Assembly (NCBI GenBank): GCA_037576195.1
Contig: CM075101.1
Coordinates: 24,490,001-24,554,000, forward strand
Direction: 5' to 3'
DNA from: Phytoseiulus persimilis
Lineage: Eukaryota; Arthropoda; Arachnida; Mesostigmata; Phytoseiidae
DNA: 64,000 bases
Shown here: in pieces, positions 37,401-49,000 of the stretch
How positions within the stretch are numbered: position 1 is the stretch's first letter
Layout of the letters: each line of letters opens with the position of its first letter
Translations under genes and position numbers: made by a program
The notes under the pieces: generated by a model
Databases searched by the model: none
Seen by the model: only the letters and a program-made list of their open reading frames with translations
What the model was told of the DNA's origin: nothing

Positions 37401-39115
37401 CAACGTCTCTCTTGCTCCTCGCGGTGGCCTCCGCTGGCAACAGTACGTTGTGCGTCTGGATTCGGCTTCGGCAGCCAACTCTCTGCTGGATTGCTCCCGT
37501 CGTATATCGCTATCATTCCGAGCGGCGAAGACGGGAGGCAATCGTTCGGTGAAGTGTTCTCGACAGATCTCCTCTTTCGGAACTGCGGGGCCCTCACCGT
37601 CGCGGCAACGTCATATAATCATGGGTTCGCAAGAAGTGTCACGGTTTCGTTCCCTGCCATCGGAAAGGCGGTCGCAAGCCAGTTCTTGCCAGTTTCTTGG
37701 AGGGTTTCGTACCCGATTCGTATTCAGAGAGCTCGCAACACTTCAGAGAACGCCTTCCGGAGAACACATCGCGATCCGGAGGATACGTGTACGCATTCCC
37801 CTCGATTCCGTGATCCTGCTCCTCCTTTCGAATCTTCAAAACGAAATACTGCGATTGGAGGCCACACCAACTCCGATGTCTTCTTTGCGCCAAAGGTTTT
37901 AAGGCCCGTCTCGCAACCCTTCGGCCGAGTCGCTGACGGCTGCGTCGACTTGTGGTCTTTTATTTTCGGAAGCGGAATCCAAATCGGAGTTTTCCGAAAC
38001 ATTGGGCGGTGAAGTAGGAGATCCAGCTCGTATCCGCTTCCCCACGTGTCCTTTTGTCGTGAAGCTCGCAGACGGAGGAGATATATATTCGAATGTTCGT
38101 GAACTTGCCGCTGAAAGGCGGAGAAACAGAGCCCGAGACGGTGTAGACCACCGACTGCTGGTCGTGTAGGTATCGAATGTTCGGAGACCGCAATTACATC
38201 TGAGCGAGGAACCAGCGTAGCGTATTCAGAGCTCTTCTCCGGAAAGCAAGGAACGAAACAGGGAACATCCCGAACTTGGCTCCGGTTGGGACGCGGGGTA
38301 GGAGCTTCGGAGGTAGGAATGGAACGCACCATCACAACCCGGGCAGCAGGCTCGGCTAACGTAGGCCAAAGTCAGGAGCGACGGGGTCCAAGGCAATTGT
38401 CGTTTTCGTTTTTAGGTTCGTTCCTCCTCTAACCGATGGCGTACCCTTTGCTCGGCCATGGTTTTTACATCAGTTCCCATCCGAGCTGCAATTCATGGAC
38501 CTTCCGGAGTTAAGACGAGCTGTGTCAGCTCATGCTCCGACATCGAGGAGTGGGTCGTTGGGAATTCATGTGAACCCCTCGAGGAAAATGCGTTACCGCG
38601 TGCGATGAGTCGCTTGTGCGACCCGACAGCATGTAAAGTGAGGAAGGTTCCAGCGGTTATCGAGATGGGGCGCGTCGGACGAGCCCGAACCGAAAGCTTC
38701 CATGGGAACCAAATAAAATGGGTACACCTTGTCGCGGCGTTCCTCACTGGTCGAATCGTAGAATACTTCGTGACGGCTGAGCGCCGCAGCGGCGCACGAA
38801 TCCCCCATTCCCATGATCATATTCAGTGGACCCCCGACTTGGTTGAGACTATTGCAAGAGCACCGTGATAGAAACGCCAGCGGCCGCGCGTCGAATAGAT
38901 TCATACTGCCTTCCTATCGATCGTCGGAAGCCGACCGGTGCCTGGTGTTGAGGGAACGGTTTCGTTCAAAACGGTCACAGAAGGTGGTGTGCTCTCTATT
39001 CTAACAGCGTCCGAATCCTTCGCTGGAATCGTGAGGTGAAGCGATAATCCTGTTTTAAATGCAATCTCGCCACTTATCGTTTTGCGAATCAGGTTTTCCT
39101 CGAATGCGATATGTA
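34483..39115. other. Probable unplaced exons of the 34 kb gene, then unassigned sequence
   Basis: Minus-strand frames at 34807-35545 (with CCQC in ARTCCQCNSEDVG), 35620-35901 and 35873-36118 (DEVIKIRFQAATVHEPTK) have coding-like codon patterns but switch frame without clear introns. Exon-like signals also occur at 36256-36308 (plus), 36915-36940 (minus, MNVFFV before GTGAGT) and 37960-38193 (minus). None could be joined into a gene. Confidence 0.35.
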
Positions 39116-39132
39116 GGGGGGGGGGGGGGGGG
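39116..39132. repeat. 17-nt poly(G) tract
   Basis: Uninterrupted G run just beyond the 3' end of the LINE; second longest homopolymer in the window. Confidence 0.85.
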
Positions 39133-39410
39133 TTGCTAAGACCGTCCGGGTGCTCAGGCCCGTTCTCGAACGACCACCTCCCCCTTGATGGGAGCTCTGG
39201 ATATTTTGTGTTTGAGGACATACAAAAATACATTCAGTGCGCATCAAACGCATTCACCTCCTCAGACCCAAAAAAAGAGGGGGGGGGAGCTTAAAATCCG
39301 CCCCGGGCATCATGAAGGCTCGCTACGCCACTGTGTGGACATGTCGAGGTCGGACCATTCCGATCCGGTCGTCCGAAGTGCGTTGGGCTTATTCGGAAAA
39401 AGTACTCGGG

Positions 39411-39430
39411 ATTCAATTCAATTCAATTCA
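39411..39430. repeat. (ATTCA)4 tail of the LINE
   Basis: Four perfect ATTCA units on the plus strand (TGAAT on the element strand) directly follow the LINE 3' end. Simple pentamer tails replace poly(A) in several LINE clades. Confidence 0.8.
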
Positions 39431-40850
39431 GTAACTCTTTATTCAAAAAGGTAGTATAAAATGTGAATCATCACAACAGCGCCGACAAAAATACATCACT
39501 GGCGATGTGCCCGTTCGTGATTTTTGAACAAATACGCCACGAGTAGCAGTGTCTTACTGCCTCTGTCCTCGCTACGGATTTTGTTCTGACTGTACATTTG
39601 CTTCGGCGATAGTTCTTTGATACGACAAAATAGTGTTCTGTGACGCCTGGTAATATAATCTGCCTTAGCATCCGTGTATCCTGGTTTCCCAGAAGATCAG
39701 TAATTGGCTGAAGGGAGACCACTCCATGATGAGTGGGACATCGTCGGTTAAGTCTTCTAGTGGAGTATTTCCGTACCGATTCTATCATTTTAACGTGTTT
39801 CACTTTGTAAGGAAGCCAAACTTGACAACAGTAGAGAAGTTTTGATATGACTAGCGAGTTGTAGAGTCTCGTGTAGAATTCGGGTCGTTTAACAACGAAG
39901 CATCTGAAAATGTTGTTGATCACAGACCAAGCCGAGGCAACCGTGATTGCAATGTGGCGGCCGAAATCGAGATCTGGTGAGACTATGACACCGAGGTCCC
40001 GGATGGTGCGGACCGAGGGTAGTGGCTCTCCGTTAATGGAGTAGGATGGCGGAGGTGCATTCGAGCCGCCGTCCACTAGGACCGCACACTTTGAGATCGA
40101 TAGTAACATTTTGTTTTCTGTGCACCATCGGACCACGCCGTCGATTGCTGCTTGTAGAGTTGTTCGGTCAACATGGTCGCGAGCAGGCCCGAGGAGTTTT
40201 GAGTCATCGGCGAACAGAAAGTAGCTGGTGGACGAGGGGAGGTAATTACGGATATCTAGTACAAAGATTACGTAGAATAATGTGGAGAGGGGGCCGCCTT
40301 GGGGTACTCCTGACGTGGCGGGGTATGGCACGGATAGGTGCTTGTCGATCCTCACTCTGAAAGATCGGTGCGATAGGAAGCTGCGACACCACTCAACGGT
40401 CTTGTGGTGAAGTCCTATGTTCGTCATCTTCTGAAGCAGTATCTGGTGATCGACTTTGTCAAATGCCGATTTTTGATCGAAGTACACCACGTGAAATGGA
40501 ACGCCATCGTTTATGAATCGCCCGAACTCCTGCGTCGTCGCGAGCAGCTGGGTGCAAGTTGACTTTTTGGGAACGAACCCATGCTGCTTTGAGTCATAGA
40601 TGTCGTTGAGTCTCAGGTGTCGGGTGACGTGTGTGGAAACAATCTTTCCGAAGATTGCGCACGCTGAAGACCATTGGGACAGTGGACGAAAATTTTTGAC
40701 GTCGTCTTTGGCTCCCCTTTTGTGTATCGCCGTTACAATGCCGCTCCTGAAGAGGGCTGGTGCGGTTCCGTCCTCGTATGATCGCTGGAAAATCAGGGAG
40801 AGCGGTTCGCAGAAGAAGAAGCGAAACGTTTGATTCGATTCCTGCTCCTA
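39411..40850 (-). mobile_element. 5'-truncated LINE (CR1/jockey-type) with open reverse-transcriptase frame
   Basis: One frame is open from 40847 down to 39471, about 459 codons, and encodes most of a non-LTR reverse transcriptase. Landmarks in order: AIHKRGAKDDVKNFRPLS, KQHGFVPKKSTCTQLL, the motif A region YFDQKSAFDKVDH, GVPQGGPLSTLFYVIFVLDI, the catalytic FADD box (F in place of Y), and the thumb with LYNSLVISKLLYCCQVWLPY. There is no ATG start and no endonuclease domain, so the 5' part is missing. Homology fades near 40810-40850. At the 3' end come AATAAA (39443-39438) and a pentanucleotide tail, (ATTCA)x4 on the plus strand at 39411-39430, as in CR1-like elements. The uninterrupted frame suggests a fairly recent insertion. 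The exact clade is inferred. Confidence 0.88.
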
Positions 40851-41004
40851 GTACACGGACGATCCGACTATTCGGTGGAGCGATTGAGCGGCTTATAGTC
40901 CGCTATACATCCGGGTCGCGAATATTCTGTTCTCCAAAACCGTTGAGTTGTCTGAACAGATGAATGCGCGACGTCGACAGACATTGTGCCGATGAATTGT
41001 CGGG

Positions 41005-41040
41005 TATATAAGGGGTTCCTTTCGGATTGATCTCTCATAG
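41005..41040 (+). promoter_or_regulatory. TATA/initiator core promoter
   Basis: TATATAAG at 41005-41012 and TCATAG at 41035-41040. The initiator A at 41037 is 32 bp from the first T of the box, the canonical distance. The first ATG downstream is at 41108. Confidence 0.65.
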
Positions 41041-41107
41041 ACCTTAGCCCTGGAGCTCTACGAGGCAAGCGGCGAATCGTTGTCGAAGCTAGACAGGAGC
41101 TGCGCCC

Positions 41108-41374
41108 ATGGGGAGAACGCCAGCCCTGTGGTTTTTCAAAGGTTGGAATCTCCTTTTGTTGCTCAATGCTGCCGGAAAATCTCCATCGCATGCCACGAGT
41201 TTCCCGATGACCCCCATGGGCAGAGTTCCGCCGCTTTTCGCACGCTTCAAAGAGCATCTCTGCTCGTCTCCAATCAAGGAGCGAATGACGACTTCTACGA
41301 CGATGATGGAAGTTTCGGGAGGGGGTGCCGAGAGCGAATTGAAAAATCTCTCTAAACCCGAATGCATCACATGA
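41108..41374 (+). CDS. Putative small secreted protein (88 aa) behind a strong promoter
   Basis: This is the first ATG (GCGCCCATGG) downstream of a TATA/initiator promoter at 41005-41037, with no earlier ATG in the leader. The N-terminus is hydrophobic (ALWFFKGWNLLLLLNAAG), fitting a signal peptide with cleavage near residues 24-27. The remainder is short and Ser/Thr/Met-rich, with two cysteines and no known motif. No consensus splice donor lies in the frame, and no AATAAA lies within about 500 bp, so a downstream exon or a non-coding transcript remains possible. The gene starts 160 bp from the truncated end of the LINE, on the opposite strand. Confidence 0.45.
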   Translation: MGRTPALWFFKGWNLLLLLNAAGKSPSHATSFPMTPMGRVPPLFARFKEHLCSSPIKERMTTSTTMMEVSGGGAESELKNLSKPECIT

Positions 41375-41756
41375 CGGGGAGGGCTCATCAAAAGCTTGCT
41401 GAGATGCGAATGGAGCCGAAAATGGAGCATCTTGAATGCTCAGCCCGAGGGTGTTCGGCGAGGTGAACGGAGGTGATTCATGGAGAAATGCTCAAATAGA
41501 AATAGTTTGTTGGCCCTGGGAATTTCCACGGAACAATATTTCTTTGAGTTGAGGTGTTTCAGTCTAGGTCACGTTTCCGATCACGGTGCTGAGAACGAAC
41601 TTCTCAATCCAAGTAGCATCCGATGGCTGGATGTTCCTCTCACGATGTGCTCCGGCTCTTCGAGAGGGAGAGTTGGTATTCGGTGTTGCTCGTCAAACTT
41701 TCTATCTCTCTATGTCAGGCAACAGGCTATCACATGACAGACGCCGCCCCATAGCT

Positions 41757-44756
41757 CACCCGACACGCTCCTCTCTGTCAAGCCACTCTACGAGATGTGT
41801 TTTTCGAGAACTGAGCACGCGATCAATGACGTGCGAAACATCGTTCGATCCCTAGATGTTAGCACCTGGGATCCCCGATGGATGCAGACAAAATACAGAG
41901 AGGGACGCGAGGTTTTCCCTCGTTCGTAGATGTAGCTACGCCTGGAACAAAGAAGAACGCGTAAGTGTGTGGGCGTATTCGACGATGAGAGCAGAAGCTT
42001 CGAGATCTATCAATGATTACAATCGAATTCCTCTCTCAAACTCCGCAGCTGGAAGGAAACGGATGAGGAGAAGATCACCGTGAGCTCTCGAGATCGGGCT
42101 GTGTGTACGGAGAAATGAAAGCTCTAATGAGGTCGCACAGGGATACTCGATCGGCCTGCGTCACGTAGCGGCGGACGAGTGTACGCCGTGTGGCCCCAGG
42201 TGACGCGGTGTGACACGATCGAGGACCTTCTGTACGGAGCTCGGTTAGAGAAAATTAGTCACTGCGTGACGATGGCGAACGACAAAAAATATTCATTCTG
42301 GAGTACAACTACGTTTGAGCTTGAACTCGTGGGTCTCGGAACCCATTCATCCCTCGAGGGAGCTCCGGGCATTGAGCCATACGGATGGAATCAGGATTTC
42401 TACTGGTGAACTCAAGTTGCGACTGCGTCTCCTTGCATGGAATATTCATCTGAACGAGGTATCTCGGGGTTTCTACGTGGCTCAACAAGTGGTCCTCCGT
42501 CCTCATCGAATCGAGGCCTGTTGAGGCGCATAAAGATGAAGCTTCTCGAAGCTAATCTATGTACATCCATCGTCAAATGTGCTGGATGAACGCTAGACAC
42601 GATATCGTCGACGCCTCCTTCCCGGAGAAAGCCAAGAATGCGAAATATTATCAGTTTTTGTGTGGGAGACACGATGCTCTGCTCCACTGGTGGGTATAAC
42701 AAGCATGCTCCGATGGGTCCGAAGCCAGGTAATGGATGTGGAGGGCGATGGAACAATGAGGAATCGCGGAAAATCAGCTAGCCCGTCACTCGGCCGGCAA
42801 CGGCTGCACCATCGGGCGCTCTTTTGCCGACGCTTTCCCTTATGGCTAATAAGACAGCACTGAAGGGAGGCCGAGCCTGATTTGGTAGGACGCGAGTGTT
42901 CGGTCCATTGCTCGTGAGGTCGGTAAACCGACGAGAGTTTCTCTGAGGAGCCAAATTGCCCCGAGGAGCGAAAAGCTCCAATGAGTGAGCGTCCAAGCGA
43001 ACCCACGAGCGATTGTGCCCGGAGATACAGATGGATTCTAGTGCGCGCACATTGCTGACTATACAAGTGGAAGGCCTCGATAGACACAAGTATCGATCGA
43101 TCCCTTACTCGCTCGCTCGCCCGCTTGCTGGCTGGTGAGGAACACATCCGGCGAGATCCACCACTACGCTATGCCTTCCTCCGTCTATACTTAGCCGATT
43201 CTCCTAACCGAGCACGACTAGGCGAGCAAGCAAACCAGGCGAGGATGAGCTGCCTATTGTTGTGGGAACAATCCGGAATACCAAAGGGACAATTGAGGTG
43301 TCTCCATGCGGCTGCGCGTGTGTGCACTGCGTCCGCGCTCGTCTATGCAAATGGAATCTCCACCCATTGATCATAGGCCGAGGGAAAACAGTGTGCTCCC
43401 CGTATCGTCCTGAGTAGGGTTTTGCCAAGGTGTACCGCAGCAGCGATATAGTCTCAGCAAAGGGAGGGATTCTGCGACCACACTCGACTATACCCTTTAT
43501 AGTCCGATTCGATAAACTTCTGAAGCTACCTTGTCGGAGAACTGCGTCCTAGAGCCCAAACCGTATCCGGAGGAAAAAGCTTGAGAGTGACTCTCACACA
43601 ATAAAACGAGTAAGCTGTGACCAGACATCAATTTCCGTATTACGGAGTACGGAAATTCTTAGCCTTAGAAGCATTGATTATAGACGAAAAAGTCTTTGAG
43701 TGAAATTGTTCACCGCAATGAGCTTTAAAACATTGCTTCGTTGTTTTCACTTTTTCCTCTCCATCCCTTACGGTGCTAGATAGGGGAAAATGATGAAGAG
43801 CTTCTTTGTCCACCTCTTCGTGCTGAACAATTTCGGTCATGAGACTTTTCCGTCTATCTCAACTCGTTCCTATACAAATGAGGGAAACTCTCGCGAGAGT
43901 TCTCAAAAATTCCAAGTCCGATTATCGCACTTAGTCTTATGAGCCCAGTTGTGGAGCCCACGTTTTTTCGAGTTTCCGGCAGAATCGTTGGGAATAGACG
44001 GAAAATTGTCATGACCGAAATCGTTCAGAAAAGTGAGGCAGACAAAAAAGCTCTTCATCATTTTCATCTATCTAGCACCGTGAGGGAGTTGGAGGAAAAA
44101 GTGAAAACGACGAAGCGATGTTTTAAAGCTCATTGCGGTGAACAATTTCACTCAAGGTCTTTGTGCTCCATCGTCAATGCTTCCGAGGCTAAGAATTTCC
44201 GTACTCCGTATTACGGGAATTGAAGTCTAGCTGTGACCGACACAGAGCCGACAAGAGCTCGATCCCCCAACCGGGAGAGCCACTTATAATAGTCTTCTGT
44301 AGGCGGGGCAGGTGTTGTCATCTGAGTTTGCGAAGTATGAGTCTGGGCGCAACGGTGCGACGAATGGATGAACCATGCGATGTTTGACGTGTCATCGTAC
44401 CTCGCCCTCTCTATCTTTTTGAAGTGGGGAACTCTCACATCGGGGCATCCTCTATCCTGTCCGTGTCGGACAATCAACTTTGATCCGCCACTCGCCCCGA
44501 GGAAAACATATTCACTCGCTTACGAAAAGAAATTTCGCCCACCTTCCCTGTGCCGACAGCTCCTCTTCGATTGAGGAGGAACCGCTGTCGTCAGAACGGT
44601 AACCCTGAAAGAAACGACTCTCCCTGCCATTAGCTGTGACGTGAATATCGTCGCAGCGGATGGTGATCTTTCCACCTCTGACTGTACCAACTCTGAGACG
44701 TTCCACGTCAGCTGGCGGCAACTTGGAGTAAGGCACAACGTCCAACTGGAGTAGCC
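41757..44756 (-). pseudogene. Decayed partial copy of the FAS1 matrix-protein gene
   Basis: Two fragments match exons of the intact gene at 52-56 kb. Positions 44756-44541 match exon 6: shared strings include LLQL, VNGRESRF versus TANGRESRF, and GGKITI versus GAKITI. The splice acceptor before this fragment is no longer AG. Positions about 41895-41757 match exon 9: HVIDRVLS versus HVIDRALS and THLVEWLDR versus THFVEWLDR. It has an in-frame TAG where the intact gene has AAA, but the following donor (GTGAGC) survives. Order and strand are as in the parent, and the spacing is expanded to 2.7 kb, partly by a transposon at 43623-44228. I could not find copies of the other exons. This looks like a non-functional segmental duplicate; lineage-specific neofunctionalisation is unlikely given the stop. 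Confidence 0.8.
43623..44228. mobile_element. 606-bp long-inverted-repeat element (Mutator-like or foldback type) with 10-bp target duplication
   Basis: The ends are AGACATCAATTTCCGTA on the left and, read inward from the right, AGACTTCAATTCCCGTA. The arms are about 240 bp each (43623-43865 and 43985-44228), similar at roughly 85% by eye, around a loop of about 120 bp. AGCTGTGACC flanks it directly on both sides (43613-43622 and 44229-44238) without mismatch. A 9-10 bp duplication with long terminal inverted repeats is typical of Mutator-like and some foldback elements. Each arm, read toward the terminus, is open and encodes a similar peptide: MTEIVQ, then LSSTVR, EEKVKTTK, CFKAHCGEQFHS, NAS, AKNFRTP. 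No transposase is present, so it is non-autonomous. It lies inside the decayed FAS1 copy. Confidence 0.85.
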
Positions 44757-45486
44757 ATGGAGGTAACGAACAGAATTCGGGAATGAGCTCATTGGACGAT
44801 GCGGTGGAACGACGCTCCATTCGTGCGGAGAGTTACTGACCGCCAGAAATTCTCAACATTCCACCGGAGCCAGGAATCTCGCTCGTGAAAAAAACCAACG
44901 ACGGCGAAAAAATGGCATCTCTTATCGGATGATCTTTCGCGTTTCTCGAGAGCTCGGCTGCTCGAGAAACTCACAAAATTCCCTCGAGGGAGAGAGATCA
45001 CAGGAATCGACGAGCGGATTCCGCGCTCTGGGAGCAGGAAGGTTGCGATCGCTAATTTGCCACAGTAGAGCGGATCTCCACTGTTTGCGCCGTGGGGATG
45101 CGCAACGATCGCTCCGGATGAGTGGAAGGTAATTCATTGAGGGAATTCGCTGAAAGAATGTTCCTCTTGAACTAGGTATTTTGTATCCACACCAATATTT
45201 GGTTGCATCCTCAAGACTTTTGCGGAGCGGCTGAAGTAGTGACGCAACCGGAAGTTGTCGTTCGGGCGCCAACCAATTCTGCGCGCGGGACTTTCGGGCG
45301 CAATATATTCTGGCGCAGATCCCGGGTAGTAGTATTGATGAGGAGTGGTATTATAGTGTTCGGGGAGAGGGGTCAACATGGGTCTAGAATTTCCTCACCC
45401 TCCTTGCTCTCGCTCATACATTGGTGGAGAATTATCCGATTCTTCTTTTCCTTCCAGGATGAAAACCTGGAGAAGCTGAAATTTTG
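44757..45486. other. No identified gene
   Basis: Lies upstream of the decayed exon-6 copy, where exons 1-5 of the FAS1 gene would be expected. I could not find them by eye. Confidence 0.35.
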
Positions 45487-45794
45487 AGCGGAAAAAAACG
45501 GTCCGATCGATCCAGCGACTTCACAGCCGGGTACTTCGGACTAATCTGAGAACTTCTTGCCATTGGAGAATTTCTCGAATTCGGCATTCCGAATTGGGAA
45601 AAAATAAGTCTTCTTTCGGGGCTTCCGAGGAAAGTAAAATCTCGACCGATCGACGAAAATAAACGGAGATAAGATGCGTCCTCGTTTCAGCAATCGATCG
45701 GGAGAAGTACTCCCAGAATCGGAACTATTTCTCAGCGAGTAATTTTCAAAAGAACAAAGAGTAAGGGAATTCCCGACTCACGTTGACCACCCTG
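45487..45794. mobile_element. DNA-transposon relic, repeat family copy 2
   Basis: Second copy of the family at 12800-13252, shorter by internal deletion. It ends CACCCTG directly before TATA, so read outward the terminus is TA|CAGGGTG, the form of Tc1/mariner-type ends with a TA duplication. A third CACCCTG|TA end lies at 26624-26630 without recognisable body. Confidence 0.6.
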
Positions 45795-47354
45795 TATATC
45801 CACCACTCTTTGCAGCGCGTAAGACTCCCGCCCTTTTTAATCATCGAAACTTTAGGACCTCATTGATCGGGACAAGGCTGCCCTCGTGAGGTGCCGTAGA
45901 CTTTGGACTGGGCAGGCACCAAGCTACCATATTCTTGCATTGAAGAAGCTATGGAGGAGGGCTCGGGGGTTGCTAAGAAATATACTCTATCGATCTGTTC
46001 AGCTCTATGATGTATCAAGAAGATTCCCGCATGCAGCTTCAGAGGGAGAGGAAGTCATACCATTAGGGAACCGCTACCCTGAATGCAGTTGTGCGAAAGA
46101 TGAACGGCGCTTGAAAAACCCTACAAGTTATTCGAAGCACAGACGAGCTTCATGGAAAACAAGGGGGGTAAGATTGGGGCGATTGGCTGTCATGAACGGA
46201 AAGAAAGGATGCGCCATGTCCTTCCGAAAATCTGGATGTATCATGTTGGAGAGGAAATTCGTCTTCAGTGGCACACTAGCTAGAAGGCTCCGTGCACAGG
46301 CAGATTCACCTCACGGACACTGATACGGTAGCAAGGAGAAGACAGTACGGCGTATAGATGAACAGTGGTTTATTCGGGTGTGGAGTATGGTTATATGGGA
46401 TGTGATTGGGAGAGTGAGAGTTGTTGAGTTGAGTCTTCGGGGAGTACTTCGAGGGTGTTAGTAATTACGGCACTAAGCCGGGGTTCTAAGGTTTTCTGAT
46501 GAAAGGATTGATTACTTTGGCGCCTTGAGTGGCGTGGGTTCTAGTACGAACCGAGTCTGCTGAATCTAGATTCGGATGCATCCGCTTTCGCGTGTTGCAT
46601 CTCAACATATCATCATGAGGGATTTAACACAGGTCTGCGAAGCGGTGCTCCTGGTTGACGAGTTCGATAAGGCGGACTTGTGGGAACTTGCTCACCTCGG
46701 CATATGGATACTTTCACAAACCAGTCTCCTCGCCCTGGGGAAACGCACACGGAGTTTTTAGTTTGATCTCTCTCTCTCTTCGACCTCACTCGAGCGGGTT
46801 GGACTGGCGAGCAAACATTTCATTGTGCCCTCCTGGTCCACAAGCTCATGAACCGTTCATGTCCAACCTGAGCCCCGGTTATGAGGGCGCAAAATCGACA
46901 CCTTTGTAGACTCTCGGACTCTCGTTTAGTTGATTGTCGGTATCAAGAAACGGATTCGATCTCACTTATTTGATTGACTACCAGCCCGCATTCGTTCATC
47001 GCCTGGAATAGGCTTGAGTTGACGGGCTGCATCCACTCCCAAGCTCGCGGCTCTTTACAAGTTCGTTCCACAGTATGAACGTGTCAAGCTCAGTTTTATC
47101 CTCAGAGCTCAACTGCGTTGCCATAGTCGAAAATGCTGAGGCAGAACCAGATTCTGTGATATGCCCCTGTTTTACGAACGAAGCAACAACGCAGTCCCAT
47201 GGAGGTCGATGGAATGAAGTAACCGGTTGAACTGGTAGGTATCGTAGGGCCCACGCAACACACCCATCGGACTCGATGATCATCTGCCGGGGTCCATGGC
47301 TAAAAACAAACAGAGCTGGATAGATCAGGTATTGGACGAAGCACGGAGTTCCGG

Positions 47355-47360
47355 TTTATT
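47355..47360 (-). terminator. Poly(A) signal beside the 65-aa ORF
   Basis: AATAAA on the minus strand, within ACTAATAAACCGG. The 11-mer TAATAAACCGG recurs on the minus strand near 22790. Confidence 0.4.
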
Positions 47361-47363
47361 AGT

Positions 47364-47561
47364 TTAGTGTTGATGGATGGCTCGAAAATTCTCGATATTG
47401 AAGTTGGAGACTTGGACATATAACGTCGCCGCCCTTCGCTTTCCTGCAGCGCTGGTCATGAGCGGCACTAGGGAATACTCCCAAACACCCATGAGAGAAA
47501 AGTGCGATCCCGTACTGCCGTGGCCACGGAATGCACCTACGCAATCAACAGACGCTTCCAT
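47364..47561 (-). CDS. Putative 65-aa ORF or terminal exon directly abutting a poly(A) signal
   Basis: Starts MEASVDCVGAFRGHG and ends NFNIENFRAIHQH. AATAAA (47360-47355) begins only three nucleotides after the TAA, which would give an extremely short 3' UTR. No family is recognised and no signal peptide is present. It may be a single small exon or the last exon of a spliced gene. An open minus frame at 46996-47283 (containing SFHRPPWDCVVASF) lies next to it and may be related, but the relation is not convincing by eye. Confidence 0.35.
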   Translation of the reverse strand: MEASVDCVGAFRGHGSTGSHFSLMGVWEYSLVPLMTSAAGKRRAATLYVQVSNFNIENFRAIHQH

Positions 47562-49000
47562 TCAACGACGAGTCCAATAACTCGCGAATCCATCGTTTCT
47601 CTCGATGGAGACGCGACTGAATGCTGCTCCCAACCTTCAGAGTGAAGATCGCTTACTCTCTTGACGAGATCTCACAACATCACATCGCTCTCACCGCATT
47701 CCACAAACAGCACCCGGGTCGATAGCCCGGGTGTCGAGGGATCTAGTTTTCCAGTCGAGAAAATATCGCGCTGCCACAGCCATATTCCCCTCCATCAGAG
47801 ACTCTGTAGGTCATTCATCATGGGAAAACTGATGAGAGTGATTCAGCGCACTGAGAATTCTGAGGACGCTTCATACACGGTATCTCAGTCGCCTCGTCGA
47901 ATAGAGAGGAAACGTGCTTCAAAGTTTCCTCGGAAACGTGAGAAGTTTCAGAAATGTAAGAGCGGGACGTTAGTCGTGACTAACGTCGCGCATTCTCAGT
48001 AGGTATCATGAGACAACGGCGGCGAAGCATGAAATGGAAACTGGTTGGCTTCTTACACCACCGATGCCGCCATGGTGCGAAGACTGGCGACTGCGGTCTG
48101 TGCGAACACTTGGTGGGAGGTATCGAGCTATACCGTATGCTCCTTCCATCGTCCCAGTGTGGACCTTCCCTCGAAATATATTCGAGATGCACTCGTCACG
48201 CCGAAGTTCGCAAGCGACGCTCCCAGGGTAAAGCGCATGCAATCAAATTGTAGATATCTCATTGGAGGATTAATAAATAACCATAACCATTGTAGTGAGC
48301 ACTCCTCCAGACGAATGGAGTTCTGGATAAGAATGAACCGCCGAGGATCCATTGGAATTTCGAGACTGGCTCCCCCGCCGGCTCTATCGATAGCTCTGAG
48401 CGATCCATCTCACGGCATAAGACACGCTCTTCCTCTTCCATGGGAATATGTTGGCGGCTGTTGTGAAACTGTGCGAATACAGAGACTCCGGAGCCACGCT
48501 TTGCTTAGTGAGAGAAAGGAGATATCCGTATTGAAGAAGACACGTTTCACAGGCCTGAAACGCTTTTGAAGCTTCCAGTAGTCTTTGGCTTGAGCTCTCT
48601 CCATACGGCCTATATTTGTACAGCTCGGGATTGTCGTGGGCTTCACCCCAGTGAATCAATAGAATCCATTTCCCGCGTGTTTCATCAGGGAACGAGTTCC
48701 GCCGCACCTGATGGTGAATACTAATACCGCGAATGATCGTTCCTCTTGAGCCTCATTATAGCATTGAAGTTGCTGGGGCACAAAAATCCTATGGCCATGG
48801 CTCAACACTCGTGGGAAGGGGCCGTAGAGAGATTTTTGTCATGGAATTGAGGTAAGTTCCTGCTTCGCGGGAGAGAATCGAAACAACAACAACAATAACA
48901 ACAGATGTGTGGGCTGTTTCTCTGTGCAGGTCGCACTCGAGAAAAAGAACTGACTTGAGCCTCTTCTAACCACGGAACATCGTAACTAGGGGTCGCGAGT

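Larger units (their letters stand above)
45795..49000. other. Mostly unassigned
   Basis: 46340-46540 is skewed in strand composition (G/T-rich on plus) and carries a minus-strand AATAAA at 46374-46369, recalling a long terminal repeat fragment, but no partner was found. A 174-codon plus frame at 48045-48569 has no supported boundaries. Confidence 0.35.

Noticed and set aside
37344-38335. Long frames on both strands (222 codons plus, 203 codons minus)
   Set aside because: Overlapping on both strands with no family match or coherent splice sites; neither could be supported.
46340-46540. Possible long terminal repeat fragment
   Set aside because: Skewed composition and an AATAAA, but no TG...CA ends, target duplication or partner copy in the window.
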